A DNA stretch of 64,000 nucleotides from Bacillota bacterium (GCA_023391695.1 JAEWAK010000031.1:124001-188000), one strand, 5' to 3'; counted from the first letter of the stretch, positions 8,315 through 17,133 are shown. The notes: generated by a model from the sequence alone, not told the origin. Translations and numbers: made by a program.

Positions 8315-8623
8315 GTAAAAATTCTTTTATAATGTACTTCGTTTATTTTCTGTTTGTTTACAAGAAGTAGAGCTTTATGTGTATTTACCGAAATGGCTGG
8401 ACTGACTCTTACTAATTGTAATATAATAAGAGGAACCATGCTTAGGGCAAGCATAATCCCTCTTATATGTTAATAACGCACAACAAATAATCATACCCAA
8501 ATTTTGCACCTGTAAAACACTATATGATAGTATTTCTTATATTGTTTTTGCATGTCAAAAATAAGGTATATATTGTAAAAATTAATTATTTTTTATTATA
8601 CTAATTCATTAATTTCTTATGAA
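8315..8623. other. AT-rich intergenic region with one strong stem-loop
   Basis: No gene seen. A two-part hairpin occupies 8426-8466: outer stem ATAAGAGG/CCTCTTAT, symmetric 4-base internal loops, inner stem ATGCTT/AAGCAT, 5-base loop. It lacks a T-run, so it is not an obvious terminator. Confidence 0.5.
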
Positions 8624-8755
8624 TTACTTCTTAAATATATTTATCATCAGTATGATTAATAATATTAAAACTGGAAATAGTAATCTCTACTTATCCATTA
8701 TCCATGTGGCTATTAAATCAACTATCCCTTTTATTAATATCAATCTTTTATCCAT
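8624..8755 (-). pseudogene. Decayed second copy of the holin gene
   Basis: The minus strand reads MDKRLILIKGIVDLIATWIM then DK, stop, RLLFPVLILLIILMI, stop. It matches residues 1-38 of the intact holin (743-1213) codon for codon, with the Trp of DKWKLLF turned into TAG. The leader is also conserved (CTCTCTTTCAATGA on the plus strand in both). After ILMI the similarity ends. So this is a truncated duplicate with a nonsense codon, next to the sigma gene. Confidence 0.8.
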
Positions 8756-8846
8756 AATTATCACTCTCTTTCAATGAAATTTGATATATAAATAAAAATA
8801 GCAAACTTATTTTTTATAATTATATGTAATCTTGTGACCGAACTTT

Positions 8847-9386
8847 TTATGAGAAATATTCTTCTTTTAGTAAACTATAAAACTTCCTTCGTACGCGATT
8901 TACATATTGTCTTGAAACATCAAATCTTTTAGCTATCTCTATATCAGTTTCATCCTTATATATCATGGCATAAAGTATTTGATATTGCTTACCTTTTGCG
9001 TTTAGTACAAATTTACTAATGTCTTCCCTTGTTATAATATCTTCATATTCTGATTGCTTATAATACATGTCGTCAAAATATTCATCATTCATAACTGTTA
9101 CATTATCATAATGTCTCTTGCTTTTTTTATACAATTCATAGAATTTATTTCTGATAGTATTTTTCAAAAAATTTATACATTGCCCTTCTTCCTTGTAATA
9201 ATCCATTTTTGTTATAGCTTCCAACAGATATAATACAAACTCAGAATACATATCTTCTTTCTCATCCTTGTATAATAGACGAATGTATTTATTTATCAAT
9301 GGTTCCATCTTCTCTACAATCAGCAGAAATTTTGTTCCATCTCCATTCTTAAATTCTTTAATAAGTATACTAAGTTTTTCTCCCAT
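8847..9386 (-). CDS. TcdR/UviA/BotR-like (group 5) RNA polymerase sigma factor
   Basis: 179-residue alternative sigma factor, close to the 178-184 residues of this group. Region 2 covers about 25-90 (PLINKYIRLLY, DMYSEFVLYLLEA, FLKNTIRNKFYELYKKSKR). Region 4 covers about 130-178, with the helix-turn-helix DIEIAKRFDVSRQYVNRVRR. The pattern matches my recollection of TcdR at both places. AGGAGGAG (9393-9400) precedes the ATG. Known members direct transcription of clostridial toxin or bacteriocin genes from TTTACA promoters, usually with a UviB/TcdE holin nearby; here a holin remnant is adjacent and an intact holin is 7.6 kb away. Its own promoter fits the same pattern, suggesting autoactivation. 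Confidence 0.8.
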   Translation of the reverse strand: MGEKLSILIKEFKNGDGTKFLLIVEKMEPLINKYIRLLYKDEKEDMYSEFVLYLLEAITKMDYYKEEGQCINFLKNTIRNKFYELYKKSKRHYDNVTVMNDEYFDDMYYKQSEYEDIITREDISKFVLNAKGKQYQILYAMIYKDETDIEIAKRFDVSRQYVNRVRRKFYSLLKEEYFS

Positions 9387-9407
9387 TTTCTTCTCCTCCT
9401 AAAAGGC

Positions 9408-9435
9408 AAAAAGAAAAAAAGGGAATAATTGTAAA
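9408..9435 (-). promoter_or_regulatory. Candidate autoregulated promoter of the sigma gene
   Basis: On the minus strand TTTACA (9430-9435), 16 bases, CTTTTT (9408-9413). The same boxes and spacing precede the 10479 gene. The leader to the ATG is short but includes the full RBS. Confidence 0.55.
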
Positions 9436-9765
9436 CTCAGTCAGTGTAAATAAGTAAAAATTTCACTTCCGCATCTTATGATAATGGTAATTATTTACAT
9501 TTTTGATTTAGTGTTAAAATTAAGAGTATTTCTGTTAAATCAGCACTACTTTTGACAAAATCCTTACTTTTTCTTACATTATTTGTCTGTATTTAAATAT
9601 CCCTTACACTTAGAAGTTTTCCATTATATAAATTGGCATTTATTTATATAGTCATTTAATTACAATATTTATTATTCTAAAATTTCATATTATATTAATC
9701 CGACTTATAATGACTATTCTGGAAATCTATAACCTAATATAAAATCATCTATGTAATATTTTATC

Positions 9766-9798
9766 AAAAAAAGGAGGACTCTTTTGAGTTCCCCCTTT
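9766..9798 (-). terminator. Rho-independent terminator, minus strand
   Basis: On the minus strand a GGGGGAACTC / GAGTCCTCC stem with AAAA loop is followed by a T-run. No minus-strand gene lies just upstream of it now. Confidence 0.6.
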
Positions 9799-9803
9799 AA
9801 TAA

Positions 9804-9977
9804 TCAACAAGAAGCAAAATTACATATATATTTCTGCAATTCGTAAAAGGAGATAAATTTGCATTTGATAAGCAATATTTTCCAGAACAATATGCAAACA
9901 CTGTTATAGAAGAAAAGAGAGGTTACTCTATATATATTTTTTATAAAGGCAATGGAGACGGTATTGCTATTTACTAG
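9804..9977 (+). pseudogene. Start-less coding remnant
   Basis: 58 open codons ending in TAG with protein-like composition (KFAFDKQYFPEQYANTVIEE, then GYSIYIFYKGNGDGIAIY) but no usable start codon or RBS. A terminator follows at 10096. It looks like the C-terminal end of a lost gene; the family is unknown. Confidence 0.4.
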
Positions 9978-10095
9978 CAAAAAAACCATATAGACCTTTG
10001 TTTCATGAATTAAACTATTTCAGTAATTCAAAAGAAAAGTTTACATGATAAATCTTTATATTAAATTAATATTGTGATAAAACATATAAGAAAAT

Positions 10096-10138
10096 ACAAG
10101 TTGTAGGTAGCTTTGTGTTAACTACAACTTGTGTTTTA
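10096..10138. terminator. Hairpin terminator
   Basis: 11-bp perfect stem ACAAGTTGTAG / CTACAACTTGT, then GTTTTAATT; A-rich on the other side, so possibly bidirectional. Confidence 0.65.
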
Positions 10139-10343
10139 ATTGCTGTGGAAATTATGTATAAAAGTAACATAAAAATAAGGGAAAAACTCAATGCAGAGAT
10201 CTAAAAGGTAAACTGTTATTCCAAGAATCTCTGAATATTTCAAACAGTGGTTGATAAATCAGCCTTAGTAACCCATACTTTGTATAGTCTTTTTACCTTT
10301 AACTGGGAGTAGATAACTTAATTTAAATAAATAAGAAATACCG

Positions 10344-10371
10344 TTTACAATTTCCTATCTATCTTCTTTTT
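10344..10371 (+). promoter_or_regulatory. Candidate group-5 sigma promoter of the third lysin
   Basis: TTTACA (10344-10349), 16 bases, CTTTTT (10366-10371), as before the sigma gene. An inverted repeat TTAATG-TAAT-CATTAA (10375-10390) follows; it is not the TTTGCAAA type. Confidence 0.5.
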
Positions 10372-10478
10372 CTATTAATGTAATCATTAAGACGTTAAGA
10401 GATTATGTAACTACTGGTACCGGTCTAATATGTATGACACAAACGATATACCTTAACACATTTTTATAAGGAGGTCTA

Positions 10479-12734
10479 ATGATGGATCAAAAAGTTTTAG
10501 AAGCACAGCAATGGTATAATACAACATATGAAGGAACAAATGGCTATGTTAGAATTGATGAAGATGGTATAACCGGAGCAGGAACATGTAGAGCATTAGT
10601 AAGAGCTCTCCAGTACGAATTAGGTTTAATAGTTGATGGTTCTTTCGGAAATGGGACTCTGGCTGCTTGTCCCACAATTGGAACTGAAACATCATCTAAA
10701 AACCTTGTTAAAATTGTTCAGTGCGGTTTTTATTGTAAAGGGTATGACTGTGGTGGGATTGATGGAGTATATGGATTTGGAACCCAGACAGCTACTATCT
10801 TTTTCAAAAATGATGCCGGTTTTCCTAATGAAGATGATTCATTGCAACCAGTATTTATCAAAGCTTTACTGAATACAGATGCATTTAATCTAGTACGCAC
10901 AGGAAAGATTTATATTCGTCAGGCACAACAGTATTTAAACGCTAATTACGTGATCAAAACTAATATTATAGGTTTAATTCCATGTAATGGTGTTGCTGAC
11001 AGGAACATGACGAAAGCAATCATTTGTGCTTTACAATATGAAGAAGCAGGAAAGACTATGTCCGGCGTAGATGGGATTTATGGCAATAATACCTTAAACA
11101 GAGCACCAGAACTGTCAATTGGAAGCGATAAAACAGATTATATTCGAATTGCTCAGATGTGTCTTATGGTAATGTATGAAAGTAATCCAGGGATTTCGGG
11201 GAATTTTGATTCTAATATGGAAAGTGTTGTTAAATCTTTTCAGGAATTCCATTGTTTAACGCAAGATTCCAGAGTTATACCCGGTATAATAGGCAGAATT
11301 ACATGGGCATCTTTATTAAGCAGTAAAGGTGACAATACACGAATCGCTACGGCATGTGACTGTTCCGAGCAAATATTAAGTACTGCAAAAGCACAGAAAT
11401 TAAGAGAAAACTACGTAATTGTTGGCAGATATTTAACTGGTACCGTAGGAGGTTCAAAGCCAAAATCTTTATCAATGGCAGAACTTCAAATTCTTGCTGA
11501 AAATGATTTAAGAGTTTTTCCAATTTATCAGGATGGCGGAGCTGCATTAACATATTTCAATGAAAATCAAGGGACTGTAGATGCTGGAAAAGCGATATTA
11601 GCAGCCCAAAAACTTCATATACCAAATGGTACTATTATTTATTTTGCAGTAGATTATGACTTTACAGAAGAACAAGCTCTAGAAAGAGTTATTCCTTATT
11701 TTCAAGGAATAAATTCTATATTTAATGAATCTACATCCAGATACAAAATTGGTATTTACGGCTCTCGAAATATTTGTTCCATTATAGGTATAAATAATTT
11801 GTCTACTAGCAGTTTTATAAGTGATATGTCTACGGGTTACAGTGGCAATATGGGTTTTCCTCTTCCTAGCGATTGGGCATTTGACCAGATTTACGAATAT
11901 GAAATTATTGCATCCGATGGAACTACATTTGCAGTTGATAAAGATGTTTGTTCCGGAAGAGATATGGGATTCAAGTGGAATGAATTATGCGGCGGCGATG
12001 CTTATCAGGATTGTACGCAACATTCCATGGTATTATTGGGTGATGGCTATTACGAATGCCTGTCCTGTGGATATAAAGTACCTTCTCCATACCTTGAGGA
12101 TAATGAAATTTTATCTGCTGATGATCACTTAAAAATCCGTGCATTGGAAGCTCTTTATTCCATCTCGGTAGGGGATGATAGATACCGTAATCTATTGTAT
12201 ACAATTTGCTGTAAAATGCAGGAAGTTCGCAATTCTAGTGAATACATTGGAAGATATGCTTATCAAGATGCAGCTGGCAAATGTATACTCATTCCACCAG
12301 AAGGAGATTATAATAATAATTTTTTTAATAGCTTTATTCACGATCCGGCTACTGTTACATCTATGAATATTATAAAATATAATGGAGTATTTGAAATATT
12401 GGTTGATGTGATATATGGTATTGCAGTAGATCACAAGTATTCCCTTACTATTACAGAAACAATTGCCGAACTTTTGGAAAATCCAAATATACCAATAACT
12501 ATGAACGAAATACTCAAGGCTTTGGCAGAAAAAGCAGGATTAAAGGAATGGGGATATATTTTGGAACTTCTTCAGATAGGTGTAGAAATTTCAGAAGCTG
12601 AAGCTAACGCCAAGGCTGTCATTGGCGACATTGTAGTAACTTTTACATATGACTTAGGTGGATCCATAAGTTTACTTGGAGATGCACAAGTCATCTTCGA
12701 CGCTAATAGAAACTTAAAAAGCGTTGCTTATTGA
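10479..12734 (+). CDS. Peptidoglycan-binding-like repeats + Rv2525c/DUF1906 glycoside-hydrolase-like protein
   Basis: 751-residue wall-directed protein with no signal peptide. GGAGG lies four bases before ATG 10479; ATG 10482 is equally possible. Residues 1-280 contain four divergent peptidoglycan-binding-like repeats (VDGSFGNGTL, IDGVYGFGTQTA, VDGIYGNNTL, GIIGRITWASL). Residues about 289-490 are an Rv2525c-like glycoside-hydrolase-like domain (CDCSEQIL, GRYLTG, IYFAVDYDF with D392, IGIYGSR). A C-x2-H-x11-C-x2-C cluster (C512, H515, C527, C530) could hold zinc. The last 220 residues are unassigned. The promoter matches that of the sigma gene. It is inferred to be released with the 1653 lysin by the holin. 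Confidence 0.85.
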   Translation: MMDQKVLEAQQWYNTTYEGTNGYVRIDEDGITGAGTCRALVRALQYELGLIVDGSFGNGTLAACPTIGTETSSKNLVKIVQCGFYCKGYDCGGIDGVYGFGTQTATIFFKNDAGFPNEDDSLQPVFIKALLNTDAFNLVRTGKIYIRQAQQYLNANYVIKTNIIGLIPCNGVADRNMTKAIICALQYEEAGKTMSGVDGIYGNNTLNRAPELSIGSDKTDYIRIAQMCLMVMYESNPGISGNFDSNMESVVKSFQEFHCLTQDSRVIPGIIGRITWASLLSSKGDNTRIATACDCSEQILSTAKAQKLRENYVIVGRYLTGTVGGSKPKSLSMAELQILAENDLRVFPIYQDGGAALTYFNENQGTVDAGKAILAAQKLHIPNGTIIYFAVDYDFTEEQALERVIPYFQGINSIFNESTSRYKIGIYGSRNICSIIGINNLSTSSFISDMSTGYSGNMGFPLPSDWAFDQIYEYEIIASDGTTFAVDKDVCSGRDMGFKWNELCGGDAYQDCTQHSMVLLGDGYYECLSCGYKVPSPYLEDNEILSADDHLKIRALEALYSISVGDDRYRNLLYTICCKMQEVRNSSEYIGRYAYQDAAGKCILIPPEGDYNNNFFNSFIHDPATVTSMNIIKYNGVFEILVDVIYGIAVDHKYSLTITETIAELLENPNIPITMNEILKALAEKAGLKEWGYILELLQIGVEISEAEANAKAVIGDIVVTFTYDLGGSISLLGDAQVIFDANRNLKSVAY

Positions 12735-12744
12735 TAACAGACTG

Positions 12745-12782
12745 TGGTTGCTGCGTATATCCGGAGGTATATGCAGCAACCA
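12745..12782. terminator. Bidirectional terminator
   Basis: TGGTTGCTGC...GCAGCAACCA with an inner GTATA/TATAT extension, followed by a T-rich run; between the convergent genes ending at 12734 and 12788. Confidence 0.8.
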
Positions 12783-12787
12783 TTTCT

Positions 12788-13252
12788 TTATTTTTGTCTA
12801 ATGATTTTCACCAAATATAATATGATAAATAAAATGGCGGTAATGTTTAAAAATAAAGTGCCACTGTTAATTGAGAGCCCATTATATGTAATAAATCCAG
12901 GGAAATAAAACAGTGTATTAGCTGAAATAAAATACATACAATACGGGTAAATCTCTTTATATATTACAAAAAGGGGGGAATATGGAAAAACCAGTCTTCC
13001 TATACTTCCCAGGCTCATCACTAGAGAAAATATCCAATAAAACAATAAGATTTTATTCATAATCCTGTTCTTTAATAAAATGTAAATTAACACATTGCAC
13101 AATAATATTATGAAAGTAATGGCAATTCGTTGATTTACTGAAGCATTTATCGGCAAATCTAAAACAGTACTAGTTATATTTAATATTAAATAAATTAATA
13201 TCGCAGTTAAACCTGTTAATTCAGAAATGCTAATTTTTTTTCCTTTCATCAT
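12788..13252 (-). CDS. Unknown integral membrane protein
   Basis: 154 residues with about five hydrophobic segments (near 13-33, 43-62, 67-87, 98-116, 133-150) and basic ends (MMKGKK, IIRQK). No family recognised. AAAGGAGACAGG precedes the start. It lies 132 bases downstream of the LytTR regulator in the same direction, so it may be its target or partner. It is not a recognisable histidine kinase or AgrB peptidase: no conserved His or Cys pair is seen. Confidence 0.65.
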   Translation of the reverse strand: MMKGKKISISELTGLTAILIYLILNITSTVLDLPINASVNQRIAITFIILLCNVLIYILLKNRIMNKILLFYWIFSLVMSLGSIGRLVFPYSPLFVIYKEIYPYCMYFISANTLFYFPGFITYNGLSINSGTLFLNITAILFIILYLVKIIRQK

Positions 13253-13384
13253 TGATTCCTGTCTCCTTTCTAATTTTATTTTTCAATCAGGCATCTGCTA
13301 ATTCACAGCCCTTTTTAAATAGGGAATTTTTCTTTTTAATTGAGATAACTCTGAATTGATTATGAAAAGCTATCAATTTAACCA

Positions 13385-14107
13385 TTAATTTTCACTCCCC
13401 AATAACTTATTATATATTATACCGATACTTTTCTGCCTATCTTCACTTATTGGTAATTCTTGTCCAGTTATCATAACTACTCTTGTTTTTGAACGTACTC
13501 TGATTAAGTGGTAATTTACCAAATAGGATTGATGAATACGTAAAAACGGTATTTTACCGTGCTCTAACTGTGCTTCTACCTGATTTAACTTAGCATTAAA
13601 TACTTCTATATTTTTATCCAAAAGATGTATTTGAATCTGTCTGCCTTTACTTTCAAAATAAATAATTTCACTAAGTAAAACTTTATAATCAGCATTTTTA
13701 TATTGAAAATGGTAATAAACTTTTTTGCTGCAAATCCGTTCATATGCATCTAGAAAACTTATAGCTAATTTTTCAGAATCAATTGGTTTTAATATAAAAT
13801 CAAAAACATCTAACCGAAATAGCTCAATAAAATAATAATAGTAATCTGACACATATATTACCAAAACATTTTTATCTATTTTTCTGATATTTTTTGCAGC
13901 TGTTATTCCGTCTTCCCCTTTTAATAAAATGTCAAGATACAACAAATCATAACGTAAACCCTTTAATATGTTCTTTTCCAATGTCTCCCCACTGTAGAAT
14001 ACATCTATTTCAAGTTCAATACTATGAAGCCTGCATATACTTAATAGTATATTTTCAATCTGTGCTACAATAATATTCTCATTATCACAAATAGCCACCT
14101 TTATCAT
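13385..14107 (-). CDS. LytTR-family response regulator (AgrA/VirR type)
   Basis: 240-residue transcription factor. The receiver covers about 1-120, with acidic D8-N9-E10 near the start and the phospho-acceptor in LYLDILLKGEDG. The LytTR DNA-binding domain covers about 135-235 (IIYFESKGRQIQIH, FLRIHQSYLVNY, LPISEDR). Such regulators control bacteriocins, quorum sensing and wall metabolism. No histidine kinase is adjacent, so it is an orphan in this window. Its place at the end of the lysin/sigma island makes upstream control of that regulon a fair guess, not a demonstrated one. Confidence 0.88.
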   Translation of the reverse strand: MIKVAICDNENIIVAQIENILLSICRLHSIELEIDVFYSGETLEKNILKGLRYDLLYLDILLKGEDGITAAKNIRKIDKNVLVIYVSDYYYYFIELFRLDVFDFILKPIDSEKLAISFLDAYERICSKKVYYHFQYKNADYKVLLSEIIYFESKGRQIQIHLLDKNIEVFNAKLNQVEAQLEHGKIPFLRIHQSYLVNYHLIRVRSKTRVVMITGQELPISEDRQKSIGIIYNKLLGSEN

Positions 14108-14794
14108 CCTATCTCCCCTTTATATTCGTCTTTTCTAACTATTTGTTATTTTTTATCTTCTTCACCATATGTCTCTCTTAAGTACTATTATTTAACTTAT
14201 AAAATGTTTTATTTAGTTTTATTTAACATAAAATTAGTAGCATTAAAATTGTATTCTCCCTCCAGTATCATATGACACTGTGTCTTTTATGTGGCAGAAA
14301 TGTTTAAATCTTGAACCTGCACTCATTTCTTTACTTACATCATTGATATAAATTTTAATTACTGTCTTTTTAATTAACAAACTGCATTCAATACCTAAAT
14401 TATACTCTGTTAGAGTCAGGTAAAGTCAAGCAATTAATGTATTTTTAATATTTTTTTAATATCTATATCATACTCATTATTGGGAATTTACTTGTATTTG
14501 TCAACAATATAATATTTCATTGAAGAAATTTACAGGCATATAAAACACTTATTACAATATAGATTCTAAATTAAAAGATGAGGCTGTCTCTTCAACTGTT
14601 ATAGGATTATTCCTACCAGAAAGGATTTATATATACAAATTTTTAGTCACCGAAAGATTGCTTGTTATAGGCAAATTAACGTTTCATTTTCAACCTTTAC
14701 CGTGGATACTTTCCTCAGAATTATGGCAAATTTTAAAAAAATAATATATAATTGAATAAATACTGTGTTACAAAAGAGAAAGAGGGACAGGAAC
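14108..14794. other. AT-rich gap without recognisable gene
   Basis: About 690 bases. Small inverted repeats (GACAC-T-GTGTC near 14273; TAGGA/TCCTA near 14605) are all I see. It marks the boundary between the AT-rich island and the richer carbohydrate locus. Confidence 0.5.
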
Positions 14795-17032
14795 GTGAAA
14801 AGAGGGATATTTCATAAATATTTAGTGGGATTTGCTTCGTTTTTTTTAGTACCGCTGGCTGTACTTACCATATGCCTGCAGGTGATTATGTATCAGAACC
14901 TCAGTAATGAGATTCTGAGATATAATGAAAATGTCATCGAACGCCTGGGTGATGACCTGGTTACCATGAACGGAAGGGTTATGGAAACGGGTAATAAGAT
15001 CAGTTTCAGCGATCCGGTACTGTCTAAGCTCCGCACTACAAGCAACCAGATTAAAATGATAGATATGTTAAGGAAGGAAATTTTAGATAACTCTTATGTA
15101 ACCATGGCCTATCTGGTTTATAAGGATGATGAAACCTGCTTTTCATCCCAGGGCAAATATGAGAAAAGCACCATGCTGGACAAACAACTTCGGATTCCTG
15201 CAGAAGAAAAGGAAGAATTTCTTAACAGGCTTTATTCTGTGGAAAAACCGGAATACAGCGTAATTCATAAACAGTATAATTTAAAAGCCGGACCCATCGT
15301 TTTGCAGCAGATGATTTTTATTTATCCGGTTTATAATTATACCAATAAGGAAGAGTCCTGGGTGATACTGGAATTGAAGGAATCAAAGATTAAGATTGAT
15401 TCGATTTCATTTCCGGGCAGTTACAGCAGCGGCGTTACGGTATTAACCCAGGACGGGAACGAACTCCTTGCAGAGGGTAAAGATATTTCTTATGAATACG
15501 GACTGGATGAGATTTTAAATGCAGCGCCGGAAAAATCCAGTATTATATATAATGGAACGGACAAACAAAAGCTGCTTGTCTATCCCATGGAAAATCCGAA
15601 GCTGATCATTGTGAACCAGATTACGGTGCCAAACCTGCTATGGAACATATTTCAAAACAACAGCCTTCTGGTAATCGGGGTTTTCCTGTTCCTGATGGCA
15701 GGATGTATTATGGCAATTTATGTGGCATACCGCTATTATAAGCCGATCCGCCAGCTGGCCCAGTATATGCGTCAGGAAAATGAGACCGCTCCCTCTAAAA
15801 ACGAGCTGGATTATATTAAAAATCAATATGACAGCCTGAATGCCGTAAAAGAATCCCTGTCGCAGGAAATTGAAAACCAGTGGCCTTTCGTAGAAGAACG
15901 GTTGGTTACAAGACTTTTATACGACGGCGCACAAGGCCCCGGTGACAGTGATATCGTCGGCAGGGTCTTTGAAGAACAGATGAATCACAAAAAGCATTTC
16001 GTTGCGCTGATTCTCAGGCGGAACCAGTCATCCCAGAGTTTTGAGACCGTTTTTAAAGAAAAAGCGGCAGGTATTGCCAGGACTTTTCAGGATGAATACA
16101 TGGTTTACAGTACCTATATCTATTATTATGAAGCGATTGCCGTTATATTAAGCCGGGAGCAGATGGAGGAGGAAAGCCGGAAAACCGTAAACACAAAACT
16201 CCAGCAGATTTTTGAAGGGGAAGGCAGTATTATTTCCCTTGGTAATATTTATGAGGACGCATCCGGTGTTCATGTATCCTTCCTGGAAGCCCTGACGGAT
16301 ATCAAATACCGTATATTGAATCCCCAGAAAGAATTTAAACTGGATGGAATGGCACAAAAAAGCGGCGAAGAATATGGCAGCAGAATAAACCTTTACCAGA
16401 CTGAGTGCCTGTTGTGTATCAACCGCTGTCTGGATAACGGCAATGTAAATGAAGTTGAAAAATCCGTAAATGAAGTTGTACTTAACCTTGAGGAACTGCC
16501 GGGCCAAATGGCGCTGATGTGCTGTTATGATATAGTCAGCCAGCTGATCAAGGAGGTAAAGAAAAAGAATATCCGACTGACGGAGATGGATCTGTATCAA
16601 TTGACGACTTTCCGGACGGTTGACGAATTCGGGGATAAATTAAAGGCCGCACTCCTGCGAATCTGTGAAGATATTACGGTATCTCAGAGAGATATGCAGA
16701 ATATGCTGGTTCAGCAGATTCTGGATTACATTGAACAAAACTACCAGGATTCCAATCTAGGCCTGGTGGGTATGTCCGATCATTTCGGATATTCCTCCAG
16801 TTACATGAGTAAATTTATTACACAGAATTTAAACGTGAGTTTTTCGGATCTGGTGGCAAACAAACGGCTTTCTTATACAAAGGACAGCCTGGTTAAAACG
16901 GACAAACAGATTGCACAAATTGCACAGGAAGCCGGATATGTCAATCTATCTAATTTTACCCGCCGCTTTAAAAGTGCGGAAAACATGACTCCCGGGCAGT
17001 ACCGCAGCTTATATGGAAAAGGCAGTGAATAA
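14795..17032 (+). CDS. Membrane-bound AraC-family sensor regulator
   Basis: 745-residue single-protein sensor that likely controls the adjacent sugar ABC operon. GTG 14795 is preferred because AGAGGGACAGG lies just upstream; the longer frame from GTG 14765 lacks an RBS. Two membrane helices (about 9-31 and 290-315) bracket an extracellular sensor of about 260 residues, probably Cache-like. A cytoplasmic linker follows. The last 100 residues form a double helix-turn-helix AraC domain (SSYMSKFITQNLNVSFSDLV, IAQIAQEAGYVNLSNFTRRF). Lachnospiraceae commonly pair such regulators with carbohydrate importers. The ligand is unknown, presumably a rhamnose-containing oligosaccharide judging from the GH106 gene. 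Confidence 0.85.
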   Translation: MKRGIFHKYLVGFASFFLVPLAVLTICLQVIMYQNLSNEILRYNENVIERLGDDLVTMNGRVMETGNKISFSDPVLSKLRTTSNQIKMIDMLRKEILDNSYVTMAYLVYKDDETCFSSQGKYEKSTMLDKQLRIPAEEKEEFLNRLYSVEKPEYSVIHKQYNLKAGPIVLQQMIFIYPVYNYTNKEESWVILELKESKIKIDSISFPGSYSSGVTVLTQDGNELLAEGKDISYEYGLDEILNAAPEKSSIIYNGTDKQKLLVYPMENPKLIIVNQITVPNLLWNIFQNNSLLVIGVFLFLMAGCIMAIYVAYRYYKPIRQLAQYMRQENETAPSKNELDYIKNQYDSLNAVKESLSQEIENQWPFVEERLVTRLLYDGAQGPGDSDIVGRVFEEQMNHKKHFVALILRRNQSSQSFETVFKEKAAGIARTFQDEYMVYSTYIYYYEAIAVILSREQMEEESRKTVNTKLQQIFEGEGSIISLGNIYEDASGVHVSFLEALTDIKYRILNPQKEFKLDGMAQKSGEEYGSRINLYQTECLLCINRCLDNGNVNEVEKSVNEVVLNLEELPGQMALMCCYDIVSQLIKEVKKKNIRLTEMDLYQLTTFRTVDEFGDKLKAALLRICEDITVSQRDMQNMLVQQILDYIEQNYQDSNLGLVGMSDHFGYSSSYMSKFITQNLNVSFSDLVANKRLSYTKDSLVKTDKQIAQIAQEAGYVNLSNFTRRFKSAENMTPGQYRSLYGKGSE

Positions 17033-17033
17033 G

Positions 17034-17133
17034 AATATAGGAGTATAAGAGTATAACAATATAAGGGTATGGCAATATAGAAGTATGGCAATATAAAAGT
17101 ACAGCGCAATATAAAAGTACAGCAATATATCAC
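17034..17133. repeat. 16-bp tandem minisatellite
   Basis: Degenerate units of AATATAxxAGTAyrGC at 17034, 17058, 17074, 17090 and 17108 (spacing 16-18), directly after the regulator's stop codon. No spacers of CRISPR type. Confidence 0.75.

Larger units (their letters stand above)
9436..10343. other. Large non-coding or decayed region between sigma gene and third lysin
   Basis: No intact gene. It holds a minus-strand terminator (9766-9798), a start-less open frame (9804-9977, plus) and a plus-strand terminator (10096-10138). Terminators without their genes suggest that genes were lost here. Confidence 0.55.

Noticed and set aside
8353..8380. Another TTTACA promoter of the sigma regulon
   Set aside because: TTTACA at 8358 is followed by CTTTAT at only about 10 bases; the spacing is wrong and no gene follows.
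10036..10062. TTTACA with CTTTAT near 10040
   Set aside because: Spacing of about 8 bases is too short for a promoter of this type.
10180..10330. Transposase remnant on the minus strand
   Set aside because: Short frames such as PVKGKKTIQSMGY and YQPLFEIFRDSW look protein-like but are interrupted and match no transposase pattern convincingly.
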